Made by a program: the position numbers and the translations under genes. The notes below the pieces were generated by a model. It was not told where the DNA came from. It worked only from the letters and a program-made list of their open reading frames with translations, and made no database searches. Of a stretch of DNA of 64,000 nt, positions 35,522 to 44,271 are shown one piece after another. The stretch is from Bordetella parapertussis (GTDB lineage Bacteria > Acidobacteriota > Terriglobia > Bryobacterales > Bryobacteraceae): NCBI GenBank assembly GCA_943328975.2, contig CALQCC020000005.1, positions 1 to 64,000 of the forward strand, written 5' to 3'. Position 1 is the stretch's first letter, and every line of letters starts with the position of its first letter.

Positions 35522-36286
35522 ATGAAGAAGCTATTCTTTTTGCAGATCGCTCTGCTTGCAGGTGCCCTCGGCTTACGCGCCCAGCATAGTTTCATGCCCA
35601 TCGACGTTGAGGATGGCGGCCGCCTCTACCGCGCTAACTGCTCCATCTGTCACGGCGCGCAGGGCGATGGGATCGCGGGCATTGACTTGGGCCACGGCAA
35701 GTTCCGCCGCGCGAAGAATGACGACGACGTCGCCGCGATCATCCGAACCGGCATCTCCGGGACGGCCATGCCGCCCACCAACTTCAGCGACTTTCAGTCG
35801 CTCACCATCGTCGCTTACCTGCACTCCATCGCTGCCGCCACTGCTACCAGCGCTTCTGGCGGAGACCCGGCACGCGGAAAGGCCATCTACGACGGCAACG
35901 GCGGTTGTGCGAGTTGCCACCGTATCCGGGGCGCGGACTCCCGTAGCGGTCCCGATCTGAGCGACATCGGCAATCTCCGGTTGGCCGGCGAACTCATGCG
36001 GTCCATCACGGATCCCGACGCGGAAATTCTCGCGCAGAACCGGACGTTCCGGGCGGTAACCAAAGCGGGCGCGACGATCACCGGCACGCTGCTCAACCAA
36101 GACAAGTATTCGGTGCAGTTGCTGGATTCCGCTGGACGCTTGACATCTCTCAGGCGCGCGAACCTGAAGGAATCCGGCGTCCTCGAAAAATCTCCCATGC
36201 CGTCTTACAAGGACAAGCTGAGTAATAGTGACTTGGCCGATCTAGTAAGTTATCTCGTCAACCTGAAAGGTGTGGAACTCCAATGA
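35522..36286 (+). CDS. Di-haem cytochrome c, partner of PQQ dehydrogenase
   Basis: The 254-aa exported protein has a signal peptide (FFLQIALLAGALGLRAQ) and two haem motifs, CSICH (about residue 40) and CASCH (about residue 129), each with a downstream Met candidate (TAMPPTN, KSPMPSYKDKL). The last part shows the LKESGVLEKSPMPSYKDKLS signature of acidobacterial dehydrogenase-linked cytochromes. Its stop overlaps the ATG of the PQQ dehydrogenase gene by 4 nt. It should accept electrons from that enzyme. Confidence 0.9.
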   Translation: MKKLFFLQIALLAGALGLRAQHSFMPIDVEDGGRLYRANCSICHGAQGDGIAGIDLGHGKFRRAKNDDDVAAIIRTGISGTAMPPTNFSDFQSLTIVAYLHSIAAATATSASGGDPARGKAIYDGNGGCASCHRIRGADSRSGPDLSDIGNLRLAGELMRSITDPDAEILAQNRTFRAVTKAGATITGTLLNQDKYSVQLLDSAGRLTSLRRANLKESGVLEKSPMPSYKDKLSNSDLADLVSYLVNLKGVELQ

Positions 36287-37905
36287 GAGCGCTCTTGTTA
36301 TTGATGGTCGGGTCGACCGTGTGGGGCCAGGTTACGTTCGACCGTATCCTTCATGCCAACAAAGAGCCGCAGAACTGGCTCACGTATTCCGGCACCGAAC
36401 TCAGTCAGCGCCACAGTCTCCTGACGCAGATCAATCCGGTCAACGCCAAGAACCTGGAACTGCAATGGGTGTTCCAGGCACGCTCGCTCGAAAAATTCGA
36501 AGCGACGCCTCTGGTTGTCGATGGGGTGCTCTACACCGTTCAGGCGCCGAACGACGTGGTCGCGATGGATGCGGTCACAGGCCGTGTCTTCTGGGTTTCC
36601 GAGTATGCGCCCTCGCCCGAAGCCCGCGTCTGCTGCGGTCGGGTGAACCGCGGCCTTGCGATCCTCGGCGATACGCTTTTTATGGGAACCATCGACGGGC
36701 ATCTGCTCGCCCTGGATGCCAAGAGCGGCAAGCCCATCTGGAATGTGCCCGTCGCCAGGCCTGAAGCCGGTTACTCATTGATGCACGCTCCGCTGATCGT
36801 GAAAGACAAAGTGATCGTCGGGGTTGCGGGCGGCGAGTTCGGAATTCGCGGCTTCCTCGCGGCCTATGATGCGCGCACCGGCAAGCAGGCTTGGAAGTTC
36901 AACACCATCCCCGGTCCCGGCGAGCCTGGTAATGAAACCTGGTCCGGCGATTCATGGATGCATGGCGGCGCCTCGGTCTGGGTAACCGGATCTTACGACG
37001 AGCAGCTGAATCTGACCTACTGGGGAATCGGAAACCCCGGACCCGACTGGAACAGCGACGTGCGCGAGGGCTCGAATCTCTACAGCGATTGCGTGGTCGC
37101 TCTGGATGCCGATACCGGCGAACTGAAATGGTACTTCCAGTTCTCCCCCCACGACGACTTCGACTACGATGCCGTTCAAGTGCCCGTCCTCGCCGACATG
37201 GAGTGGAAGGGCAAAATGCGTCGCGTGATGCTGTGGGCCAACCGCAATGGTTTTTACTACGTCCTCGACCGGACCACCGGAGAGTTTCTGCAAGGCAAGC
37301 CGTTCGCTAAAGTGACCTGGGCCACCGGCCTCGACGACAGCGGACACCCCGTACGCGTGGCATCGGCGAATCCGACGCGAGAAGGCACACTGACCTATCC
37401 CGGCGTGCAGGGTGCGACCAATTGGTTCTCGCCTTCCTACAGCCCGCACACCGGCCTGTTCTATATCGACACCTGGGAAAACTATGGTTCAGTATTCACT
37501 AAGCTGCCGGCCGAGTATGTGGAGGGTCGGCGTTACACCGCTGGCGCGCCGCGTTCTCCCGTTCCTTCGCTGCGAGGGACGCAGGTAATTACTCGCACGG
37601 AGGACGAAGGCTATGGCACAATTCGCGCCCTCGATCCGAAGACCGGCACGCGCAAATGGGAATTCAAGATGTCCGACGTGAGCATGAGCGGCATCCTGAC
37701 CACGGCTTCCGATGTCCTGTTTGCGGGTGGCCGCGAAGGTTACTTCTGGGCGCTGGACGCGCGCACGGGTGCTGAACTCTGGAAGGCGAATCTGGGCGGC
37801 GAGGTGGCCTCGGGTCCGATGACGTATTCGGTGAATGGACGTCAGTACGTTTCGGTATCGGCGGGCAACGCGCTGTTTACTTACGCCTTACGATCCGGCA
37901 ACTAG
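36283..37905 (+). CDS. PQQ-dependent alcohol/methanol dehydrogenase-like enzyme
   Basis: The 540-aa exported protein is an eight-bladed PQQ quinoprotein: repeats such as MDAVTGRVFW, ALDAKSGKPIW, AYDARTGKQAWKF, ALDADTGELKWYF and ALDARTGAELW. The vicinal cysteines of the family are present at about 117-118 (RVCCGR). The active-site stretch is PHDDFDYDAVQ, with Asp at about 294 and a second Asp at 296; in XoxF/ExaF-type enzymes this second Asp marks lanthanide rather than calcium use. It shares an ATGA overlap with the di-haem cytochrome gene, so the two proteins are made together and act in periplasmic alcohol oxidation. Confidence 0.9.
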   Translation: MRALLLLMVGSTVWGQVTFDRILHANKEPQNWLTYSGTELSQRHSLLTQINPVNAKNLELQWVFQARSLEKFEATPLVVDGVLYTVQAPNDVVAMDAVTGRVFWVSEYAPSPEARVCCGRVNRGLAILGDTLFMGTIDGHLLALDAKSGKPIWNVPVARPEAGYSLMHAPLIVKDKVIVGVAGGEFGIRGFLAAYDARTGKQAWKFNTIPGPGEPGNETWSGDSWMHGGASVWVTGSYDEQLNLTYWGIGNPGPDWNSDVREGSNLYSDCVVALDADTGELKWYFQFSPHDDFDYDAVQVPVLADMEWKGKMRRVMLWANRNGFYYVLDRTTGEFLQGKPFAKVTWATGLDDSGHPVRVASANPTREGTLTYPGVQGATNWFSPSYSPHTGLFYIDTWENYGSVFTKLPAEYVEGRRYTAGAPRSPVPSLRGTQVITRTEDEGYGTIRALDPKTGTRKWEFKMSDVSMSGILTTASDVLFAGGREGYFWALDARTGAELWKANLGGEVASGPMTYSVNGRQYVSVSAGNALFTYALRSGN

Positions 37906-37941
37906 ATGCTCGCATGCAAGAGCTCTATAACGCTTTCAGGA

Positions 37942-39552
37942 TCAGAATCCTGTGCTGCATGAGAAGTTCGCGGCATCATCCGTGCTGCCCTTGCCTTTGA
38001 ATTTCGGCACCAACGGATACTGACACAGAATACGTGTACGAGGTCCGGACGGCGTCTGCCTCGACGCTGGCAGCGTCACCGGAGCCTTACCGTCTTCCAC
38101 CCACGACACAAGCGCATCCAACTGACCCGAAGGCATCGCCCCCGGACCACCCGCACAGTGCCCGATGCCCGGAGCCACAAAGAACCGCAGGAACTGAGCT
38201 GTCTTCTCGGCTCCGCCCATCTGCTTCAACACACGCTGATAGTAATCGATCGTTCCCTTTGTCGTAATCAATTGGTCCGCCCAACCGTGCCACAACACGA
38301 TCTTGCCGCCGCGATCGCGGAACTGGCTCAGGTCTGGATTATCCGTGCCGATCACAATCCCGTACTGCTCCAACGATTGATCCCAGAACCGCTCGAACAG
38401 CTCCGGAGTCAGCGCATTCGCATCGAATTGCGGATTCTGCAAGAGCCAGTATTTGATCCAGTCGGCAGTGAAGGTAAACGCCTGCGGCTGAAGCGGAGTT
38501 CCTCTCGTCGCCGCCAGCGCCGTCATATCTGCGCCCCACGGTTGACCGTGCCACAACAGAGTTCCATCGGCGCGCCGCGGCCCGTCCATCATCTTTTTGA
38601 TCACATCGGCATCCGCGTCCGTGAAGGTGCCACACGTACCCGCCGCCTTGCCTACCAGCGTCTTCACATCGAAATTGCAGCGAGCCGGATCTTCAATCAC
38701 ACCATCCTTCACGGCATCAATCCCGTCACAGGCTTCGATGGCCGCCGCCGTGGCCGCTTGCAACTTGCAGCCCGGAACCGGATTCTTCGCCGCGTTCATC
38801 ACCGCCGTGCTCCAAATGGATTGCATCATCAACTTCGGCCAGTTGATCGCCGGAGCCGCAGCCACAATGCCGTTGTAATCGTCCGGGTAGCGTTGCGCTT
38901 CACTCAACCCTTGCCGTCCCCCCGTCGAGCAGCCATTGAAGTACGAATACTTCGGAGCCACACCATACAGAGCCTGCGTCAAAGCCTTGCCCGTGACCGT
39001 CATCTCATGAATGCCGAGATGCGCATTGTCCCGCACCAGTTGCCAATTCAGATGGCCACTTGCATCCATCGCAAAATTGCCACTGCCGCCCTCATGCCCC
39101 GTATCCGTCGCGCCACCCGCATAACCCAACTGCAGCGGTTGATTCACACCCGCCTCATTGCCGCCCAGAAACCCGCCTCCGCCCGTTCCCAGGAACCGCC
39201 CGTTCCAATTCGCCAGCGGAATCGCAACCCAAATCCGAACTTTGTCCCCCGCCGGGGGATGCGTCGTGATGGCCGTTACACGGCAAACCTCGGCATTGTT
39301 GGCATCCACTTTCGCCGATTCAATTGTCGTGTTCGGCAGCGCCAGAGCCGCCAAACTTTCGCAAGTGCGCACCGGCTTCGTGTTGGCGATAGCAGCTTTC
39401 GGTGTGCTTCCCAGCGATGGCGCCACTGGAGCACCACCCTTCGGCGCCGGGCCCTTGGCTGCCCCTTGTTGGGCTTCACTCTGCATGACTACGGAGGCAA
39501 ACAGCAGAGCCATCGCCAAAACGGGGCTCAGAGCGTTAAGGATTCTTTGCAT
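37942..39552 (-). CDS. Tannase/feruloyl esterase family protein
   Basis: The 536-aa exported esterase has a signal peptide (NALSPVLAMALLFASVV) and the CS-D-HC signature of the family: catalytic Ser in YFNGCSTGGRQGL (about residue 208), Asp in LWHGWADQLI and His-Cys in GIGHCAGG, so the Cys next to Ser can bridge to the Cys next to His. It should cleave galloyl or feruloyl esters of plant phenolics. The start at 39552 is chosen because AGGAGG lies 10 nt before it; the ATG at 39561 is too close. It converges with the PQQ gene. Confidence 0.92.
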   Translation of the reverse strand: MQRILNALSPVLAMALLFASVVMQSEAQQGAAKGPAPKGGAPVAPSLGSTPKAAIANTKPVRTCESLAALALPNTTIESAKVDANNAEVCRVTAITTHPPAGDKVRIWVAIPLANWNGRFLGTGGGGFLGGNEAGVNQPLQLGYAGGATDTGHEGGSGNFAMDASGHLNWQLVRDNAHLGIHEMTVTGKALTQALYGVAPKYSYFNGCSTGGRQGLSEAQRYPDDYNGIVAAAPAINWPKLMMQSIWSTAVMNAAKNPVPGCKLQAATAAAIEACDGIDAVKDGVIEDPARCNFDVKTLVGKAAGTCGTFTDADADVIKKMMDGPRRADGTLLWHGQPWGADMTALAATRGTPLQPQAFTFTADWIKYWLLQNPQFDANALTPELFERFWDQSLEQYGIVIGTDNPDLSQFRDRGGKIVLWHGWADQLITTKGTIDYYQRVLKQMGGAEKTAQFLRFFVAPGIGHCAGGPGAMPSGQLDALVSWVEDGKAPVTLPASRQTPSGPRTRILCQYPLVPKFKGKGSTDDAANFSCSTGF

Positions 39553-39655
39553 GTAAGTCATGCCTCCTGGGATAGAATTCCCCGTAATTGTACCCTAGTC
39601 GCACCGCCCACTCCCCGATCGTGAGACCGCGATGGGCGGTAGTGATGTGGGCTCG

Positions 39656-40474
39656 TTATTTCAGTGAGTCCATGTAACTCTCGATTCCGTCCAGCACGCG
39701 CTCGAGGCCGAAATCGAAGCTCTCGTCCATGGTGCGTGGGCGGCCGCCGCGGGCCGGCAACGGGGACGCCTTGGATATGCCTCCCGATTTCGAGGAAAGA
39801 ATGGCGGAGAGAATCGGATAGCGCGGGTCGTTGATCGCGCGACAGAGGTCGGAACTCACGGCCTGCGCCCACTGCTCGAACGAGATGCCGCGGGCGGTGG
39901 CTCTGGCTAGTGAGATTGCGGTGTCGGAGCTTCCGCTGACGTAACCGTGGACCACGCTGAGGACGTCCATCATGTCCTCGGGGCTCAGTCCGGTATCTGC
40001 GATGGTTTGCAAGAACGCTTCGTGCCAGCTGAGCCAGTTGGGTCCATGCGGGGCCGCGACGAACGGGAGCTCCGCCAGCCAGGGGCGCGAACACAACATG
40101 GTCCGCTTCGCGTAGGCCCAGAGCTTGACTTCCTTGCGCCATCCCTTACGTGGGCCGCTCCGTTGCGGAGGCGTGCCCAAGGCTGCGTCGACGGACGCAT
40201 CGATCAGCGCTTCCTTGTTCGGGAAGTAGCGGTAGAGCGCCATCGTCGTGAACCCGAGCCGTTCCGCGACCGCTTGCATGGTGAGCGCGGCGAGGCCGTC
40301 TCCGTCCGCGACGCTGATCGCGGCCCGGACCACGTCCTCACGGCTCACGGTGGGTTTCGGTCCGCGGCCTGGCCGTTGTTGAGCGTCCCAGAGTAAAGCA
40401 CTTCGCTTTTGAAGCTCTTCGTTCTGCGTGCTGGTCCCTGCTGTGGAACCGGCCGCGCGGGTCTTTCCTGCCAT
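39656..40474 (-). CDS. TetR/AcrR-family transcriptional regulator
   Basis: The 272-aa regulator has the N-terminal helix-turn-helix (VSREDVVRAAISVADGDGLA...LTMQAVAERLGFTTMALYRYFPNKEALI, residues 42-95) and a TetR_C-type ligand domain (WAYAKRTMLCSRPWLAEL, MMDVLSVVHGYVSG). Start 40474 has AAGGAAT before it; the next ATG upstream at 40507 would place the start against the palindromes. Two TetR-type palindromes at 40509-40546 lie between it and the divergent gene at 40574, so it should control that gene and itself. Confidence 0.88.
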   Translation of the reverse strand: MAGKTRAAGSTAGTSTQNEELQKRSALLWDAQQRPGRGPKPTVSREDVVRAAISVADGDGLAALTMQAVAERLGFTTMALYRYFPNKEALIDASVDAALGTPPQRSGPRKGWRKEVKLWAYAKRTMLCSRPWLAELPFVAAPHGPNWLSWHEAFLQTIADTGLSPEDMMDVLSVVHGYVSGSSDTAISLARATARGISFEQWAQAVSSDLCRAINDPRYPILSAILSSKSGGISKASPLPARGGRPRTMDESFDFGLERVLDGIESYMDSLK

Positions 40475-40508
40475 GAATTCCTTCTTGAAACATCTATTGA
40501 CAGACAAC

Positions 40509-40523
40509 TGTATATACCATACA
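40509..40523. promoter_or_regulatory. TetR-type operator 1
   Basis: TGTAT-ATACC-ATACA is a 5+5+5 palindrome 35 nt upstream of the TetR start. Together with operator 2 it forms a larger dyad (CTGTATATACCATACAC and GTGTACGCTATACACAG, with TTATTT between) that covers the whole divergent promoter region. Confidence 0.6.
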
Positions 40524-40529
40524 CTTATT

Positions 40530-40546
40530 TGTGTACGCTATACACA
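40530..40546. promoter_or_regulatory. TetR-type operator 2
   Basis: TGTGTA-CGCTA-TACACA has perfect 6-bp arms and a 5-bp spacer, as in known TetR-family sites. It lies 27 nt before the TTG start of the triple-repeat gene, over its likely promoter. Confidence 0.65.
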
Positions 40547-40573
40547 GAACGACTAGAGAAAGAGGAAAATACA

Positions 40574-41203
40574 TTGTCTACCTTTCATAAACTTCAGAAT
40601 CTTCGCAGCGGGAGCACGGGTGGAGCCGCGCTCCGGATCGTGGCTACCTTGGTTGCCAGCTTGGCCGTAAGTAACGGCGCAAGCGCAGCCGACGCTTCGT
40701 TCGAGTATCGAATGCTGGCAACGTCTAAGACGTCCACGATGGAGAAAGAACTCAATGAAGCGGCAGCCTCCGGCTATCGCTTCAGCAAAGTGATGGGCGG
40801 CAAAGTGACGAACGGGGGAAAAGTCATCATCGCGATGGTGAAAGAGCCCCTCGCACCAGGCCAGGAGGTCCGCAAATACAGACTGCTGGCGACCTCCAAG
40901 ACCTCGACCATGCAAACCGAGATGCAGCAATTGGCGGACGGCGGGTATTCGTATCTGGACCAGGCCGTCTTCGAATCAGCGCTGGGCGCGAAAGAAGTGG
41001 CCGTCATCATGGAACTGGATTCGGTAGAGACGCAGCACTCTTCCTATCGGCTTCTGGCGACAACCAAGGCCTCGACGATGGAGAAGGAATTACAGGAGTC
41101 CGGGGCACAAGGATACGAGTTGCAAGGGTTCACGGTGGGGAAGACGGGTGCAGGAGGCAGCGAGATCATCGCGATCGTAAAGCGCGAGGGTAAAGAAAGA
41201 TAA
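40574..41203 (+). CDS. Secreted protein with three tandem YRLLATSKTSTM repeats
   Basis: The 209-aa protein begins with TTG, 7-8 nt after AGAGGA; an ATG start 165 nt upstream would run through the operators and is rejected. After a signal segment (IVATLVASLAVSNGASAAD) come three repeats of about 48 residues, each starting FEYRMLATSKTSTMEKEL, KYRLLATSKTSTMQTEM or SYRLLATTKASTMEKEL and ending in a beta strand (KVIIAMVKE, EVAVIMELD, EIIAIVKRE). The repeat resembles DUF4177-like small domains. Role unknown; the gene is under the divergent TetR. Confidence 0.8.
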   Translation: MSTFHKLQNLRSGSTGGAALRIVATLVASLAVSNGASAADASFEYRMLATSKTSTMEKELNEAAASGYRFSKVMGGKVTNGGKVIIAMVKEPLAPGQEVRKYRLLATSKTSTMQTEMQQLADGGYSYLDQAVFESALGAKEVAVIMELDSVETQHSSYRLLATTKASTMEKELQESGAQGYELQGFTVGKTGAGGSEIIAIVKREGKER

Positions 41204-41263
41204 GTGAATCGAACCAGAGGAGGGGCTTGCGTTCGCGATCTTCTTCGTGGAAGCTAACGGCAG

Positions 41264-42196
41264 ATGACGCGCGGCCTCGCACTGTTGCTCGCATTGGGTC
41301 CCCTGGCGTGGAGCCAGAGCATGGCGACCCAAAAGGCGTTCCTACAGCAGGCCGATGCCCTCCGGTCGCGGATGATGAACGGGCAACCGATCGATCCGTT
41401 GGTTCGCCTGCGGGAAGACGTCGGGTTCTCCGCGATGTCGGCGGAGGCGGTGCTCGCAACAGTCCGTGCCTATCGTTCCGAAGCGGACCGAGTGGAGGGA
41501 GCACTGGGGCGCTCGATTCTGTCGCGGCGGTTGCAAGTCGCGGGAGATTTCGAGGTGACCTATTCGGCTGAACTGGATCTGGTCAATTGGGCCAACCTCG
41601 ATCTGAACTTGTTTCTGCTGGAGCAAATGGACGATCTGGCTTCGCGTCTGGGGGAAGAGGAATACCAAAAGCTGGCGCAGTTCATTGAAGTCCGTTCTTC
41701 AGAGGATTTCTTCTTTCCGTTGCGGAAGGGCGAGACAGGGCCCACTGGAGCGCGAACCCGTGAGGGCTGGAAGCAGAGCCCACTCGGCTTCTGGCGCGAT
41801 TCCGTCAAGGGGCCGTTGTCCGGCCCGGAGGCGGAGACCCTCTTCATTCAAAGCTACAAGGACGCAGTCCTCCCGCCTGAGTACGTTGTTTCTTATCTTG
41901 AAGGAACCGTGGTGTCCGTGACGCCCGCGGATTCGGGAGGGCGGAAGGTCCTGCTATCGATGCAGGGTGAGGGGCAAGGTGAAGACACTGCCGATGCGGC
42001 ATTGTTGATCGATGGTGTGGATTGGAAGTTGAAGAGCGAGCCGGAGAAGGGCACGACCGTTCGGTTCCGCGGCGTGGCGATTGCATTCACGCGGGAGCCC
42101 TTCCTGCTTCTGTTCGTCCCGGAGAGGATTACGGGGCTAGCAGTGGAGAGCAGCGAACCGAACCCTCCGTTTACTACGCCGGGCTTGGCCCGGTGA
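41264..42196 (+). CDS. Unknown secreted protein
   Basis: The 310-aa protein has a short signal peptide (GLALLLALGPLAWSQS), a helical middle part (residues 20-150) and a beta-rich end (VSYLEGTVVSVTPADSGGRKVLLSM, TTVRFRGVAIAFTREPFLLLFV). I do not recognise it. It lies in a run of plus-strand genes with 60- and 56-nt gaps, between the triple-repeat gene and the RnfD-like gene, and is probably expressed with them. Confidence 0.65.
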   Translation: MTRGLALLLALGPLAWSQSMATQKAFLQQADALRSRMMNGQPIDPLVRLREDVGFSAMSAEAVLATVRAYRSEADRVEGALGRSILSRRLQVAGDFEVTYSAELDLVNWANLDLNLFLLEQMDDLASRLGEEEYQKLAQFIEVRSSEDFFFPLRKGETGPTGARTREGWKQSPLGFWRDSVKGPLSGPEAETLFIQSYKDAVLPPEYVVSYLEGTVVSVTPADSGGRKVLLSMQGEGQGEDTADAALLIDGVDWKLKSEPEKGTTVRFRGVAIAFTREPFLLLFVPERITGLAVESSEPNPPFTTPGLAR

Positions 42197-42252
42197 ACAC
42201 TTCCGTGCCTCCACAGCTTAGTTGTATACTGACCTTCCGGTGACAAACTAAC

Positions 42253-43836
42253 TTGGAACTGCGGGAATCACACTCGGCAAGGGCGCTGTTTCTACCGCTC
42301 GGATTCGCACTGGGGCTGGCTATACTATCCCTCTTGGGGCCGATGCGCCAGAACACGAATGTGTTCTTTGGGATTCTCGGAGCCTCCGCGGCGCTGTGCG
42401 TCTGGACTGCGCTGCTCTTCATACACGTTCGAACTAGCGGACGGACACTCGGAATCAGTGTAGATATTCGGAAGCAGCATTACATACAGGCCTGCGCGCA
42501 GAGTTCGGTCCTGCTGTACTGGGGCTGGAACTGGCCTCCTGTTTATGCCTGGATGCCTTTCCTGCTGGCTCAACTCTTGTTCGCATACGCGTTCGACCTG
42601 TTGCTCAATTGGTCGCGCCGCGATAGTTACTCGCTTGGATTCGGGCCTGTCCCCATCGTTTTCAGTATCAATTTGTTCCTGTGGTTCAAGACGGATTGGA
42701 TCGCACTCCAGTTCCTGACCGTCGGGCTGGGGATGGCGGCGAAAGAGTTCCTCCGCTGGAATCGAGACGGTCGCCGGGTCCATATTTTTAACCCGTCTTC
42801 GTTTCCTCTTTCGGTGGTTGCGTTGCTGCTGCTGGTCACGAACAGCACAGGCATGACCTGGGCGCAGGAGATCTCCACGACGCAATTCTATCCGCCGCAC
42901 ATGTATCTGTGGCTGTTCCTGATCGGCTTGCCGGGACAGTTCTTTTTCGGCGTAACATCCATGACGATGTCCGCGGCCCTCACGACGTGGGCGTTTGGCC
43001 AGCTCTACTTCGCGTCAACAGGGATCTACTTCTTCTACGATTCCTACATCCCGATCGCGGTGTTTCTGGGAATGACGCTGCTGTTCACGGACCCCTCTAC
43101 CTCGCCCCGTTCGGAATTGGGGCGCATCCTGTTTGGAGCGCTTTATGGATTGAGTACCGTCGCGCTCTACCAGTTGCTGGGCAGCACGGGCTTGCCGACG
43201 TTCTACGACAAGTCGCTGCAGGTGCCGCTGCTAAACTTGATGGTCCGCCGAATTGATCGCATCGCGGAGTCCCCCAGGCTGCGTTGGCTGGATCCGCGGT
43301 CGCTGGGGAGGGCACTTGCTCCTCGACAACGAAATCTGGCGTACATGTCGGTATGGGGGCTCGTGTTTCTGGGGCTCAGCGTGACGCAAGGTGTCGGGGA
43401 TGATCATCCGGGACAGTGGCTGCCCTTCTGGAGACAGGCCTGCGATGCGGGGCGCGGCTATGCGTGCCCGTACCTGGCGGACGTCGAAGTCACCTTCTGC
43501 AATCGGGGATCGGGCTGGGCGTGCAATGAGGCCGGCCTGTTACACATCGCACTTTCGCGTTCCGGTGAGGACCTGAGGCGAGAAGATCCTGCGGGCGCCG
43601 CAGGCGTTCTACAGCGTGGATGCGAACTGGGAGTTTCGGCGGCCTGCGAAAACCTGCGGGTATTGGGTGCGGGCCACGGAGACTTCGTGAGCGCGCAACC
43701 CACGCTGGCCGACTATCCGATTATTTTGCGGGGCAGCAAAGGCGAGATTCGGGAGCAAGAACCAGTTGCGTTGTTCGCACTAGCGTGCCGGGAAGGTTGG
43801 TCCGACGCATGTGGACAGAAGGGCGCGAATGAGTAA
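42253..43836 (+). CDS. RnfD/NqrB-like membrane protein fused to Cys-rich Sel1-like repeats
   Basis: The 527-aa protein (TTG start) has about ten hydrophobic segments in residues 10-370; the piece RRVHIFNPSSFPLSVVALLLL is like the FNPS region of RnfD/NqrB subunits. The last 140 residues carry Sel1/Hcp-like repeats with paired Cys (FWRQACDAGRGYACPYLAD, FCNRGSGWACNEAG, QRGCELGVSAACENLRVL, LACREGWSDACGQKG). Cys-paired repeats of this kind are disulfide-bonded, so the domain should be outside the cytoplasm. An electron-transfer role is inferred from the RnfD likeness only. Confidence 0.75.
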   Translation: MELRESHSARALFLPLGFALGLAILSLLGPMRQNTNVFFGILGASAALCVWTALLFIHVRTSGRTLGISVDIRKQHYIQACAQSSVLLYWGWNWPPVYAWMPFLLAQLLFAYAFDLLLNWSRRDSYSLGFGPVPIVFSINLFLWFKTDWIALQFLTVGLGMAAKEFLRWNRDGRRVHIFNPSSFPLSVVALLLLVTNSTGMTWAQEISTTQFYPPHMYLWLFLIGLPGQFFFGVTSMTMSAALTTWAFGQLYFASTGIYFFYDSYIPIAVFLGMTLLFTDPSTSPRSELGRILFGALYGLSTVALYQLLGSTGLPTFYDKSLQVPLLNLMVRRIDRIAESPRLRWLDPRSLGRALAPRQRNLAYMSVWGLVFLGLSVTQGVGDDHPGQWLPFWRQACDAGRGYACPYLADVEVTFCNRGSGWACNEAGLLHIALSRSGEDLRREDPAGAAGVLQRGCELGVSAACENLRVLGAGHGDFVSAQPTLADYPIILRGSKGEIREQEPVALFALACREGWSDACGQKGANE

Positions 43837-44257
43837 CGGCTCGGGGCAAGGCGAGTCGGCATCGGAGCTCATCTCGAAAAGAATCGCCGAACTCGGGGAC
43901 TGGCGCGGGGAAACTCTCCGTAGAATGCGCAGGCTCATCCAGGAAGCGGCGCCCGATGTCGTCGAGGAGTGGAAGTGGCTGGGCACCCCGGTCTGGTCGC
44001 ACGACGGCATCCTCTGCACTGGCGAATCGTATAAGAAGGTGGTGAAGCTCACCTTCGCCAAGGGCGCGTCTCTGAAGGATCCTGCGGGTCTGTTCAATTC
44101 GAGCCTCGATGGCAATACACGCCGCGCGGTCGACATCCATGAAGGAGAAGTAGTTGACGAACCCGGCTTCAAGGCGCTGATTCGCGAAGCGGTGGCGCTC
44201 AACAGTTCGGGCAAGTTGAAACCTTCAAAGAAAACCAAGCCCAAAGCAAAGGCCTAG
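43829..44257 (+). CDS. DUF1801 domain protein
   Basis: The 142-aa protein matches DUF1801: ETLRRMRRLIQEAAPDVVEEWKWLGTPVWSHDGILCTGESYKKVVKLTFAKGASLKDPAGLFN, then TRRAVDIHEGEVVDEPGFKALIREAV. It ends in a Lys-rich tail (KPSKKTKPKAKA). The ATG at 43829 overlaps the previous stop by 8 nt. The family has a CyaY-like fold; function unknown, perhaps a stress or DNA-binding role. Confidence 0.85.
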   Translation: MSNGSGQGESASELISKRIAELGDWRGETLRRMRRLIQEAAPDVVEEWKWLGTPVWSHDGILCTGESYKKVVKLTFAKGASLKDPAGLFNSSLDGNTRRAVDIHEGEVVDEPGFKALIREAVALNSSGKLKPSKKTKPKAKA

Positions 44258-44271
44258 GGAGTTCGCGTGGA

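Noticed and set aside
38158-39624. 488-codon plus-strand open frame
   Set aside because: It is antisense to the tannase gene, whose CS-D-HC motif and ribosome site are clear.
40409-40573. Upstream ATG start for the triple-repeat gene
   Set aside because: It would run through the TetR gene leader and both operators; the TTG at 40574 has a good ribosome site and gives a signal peptide.
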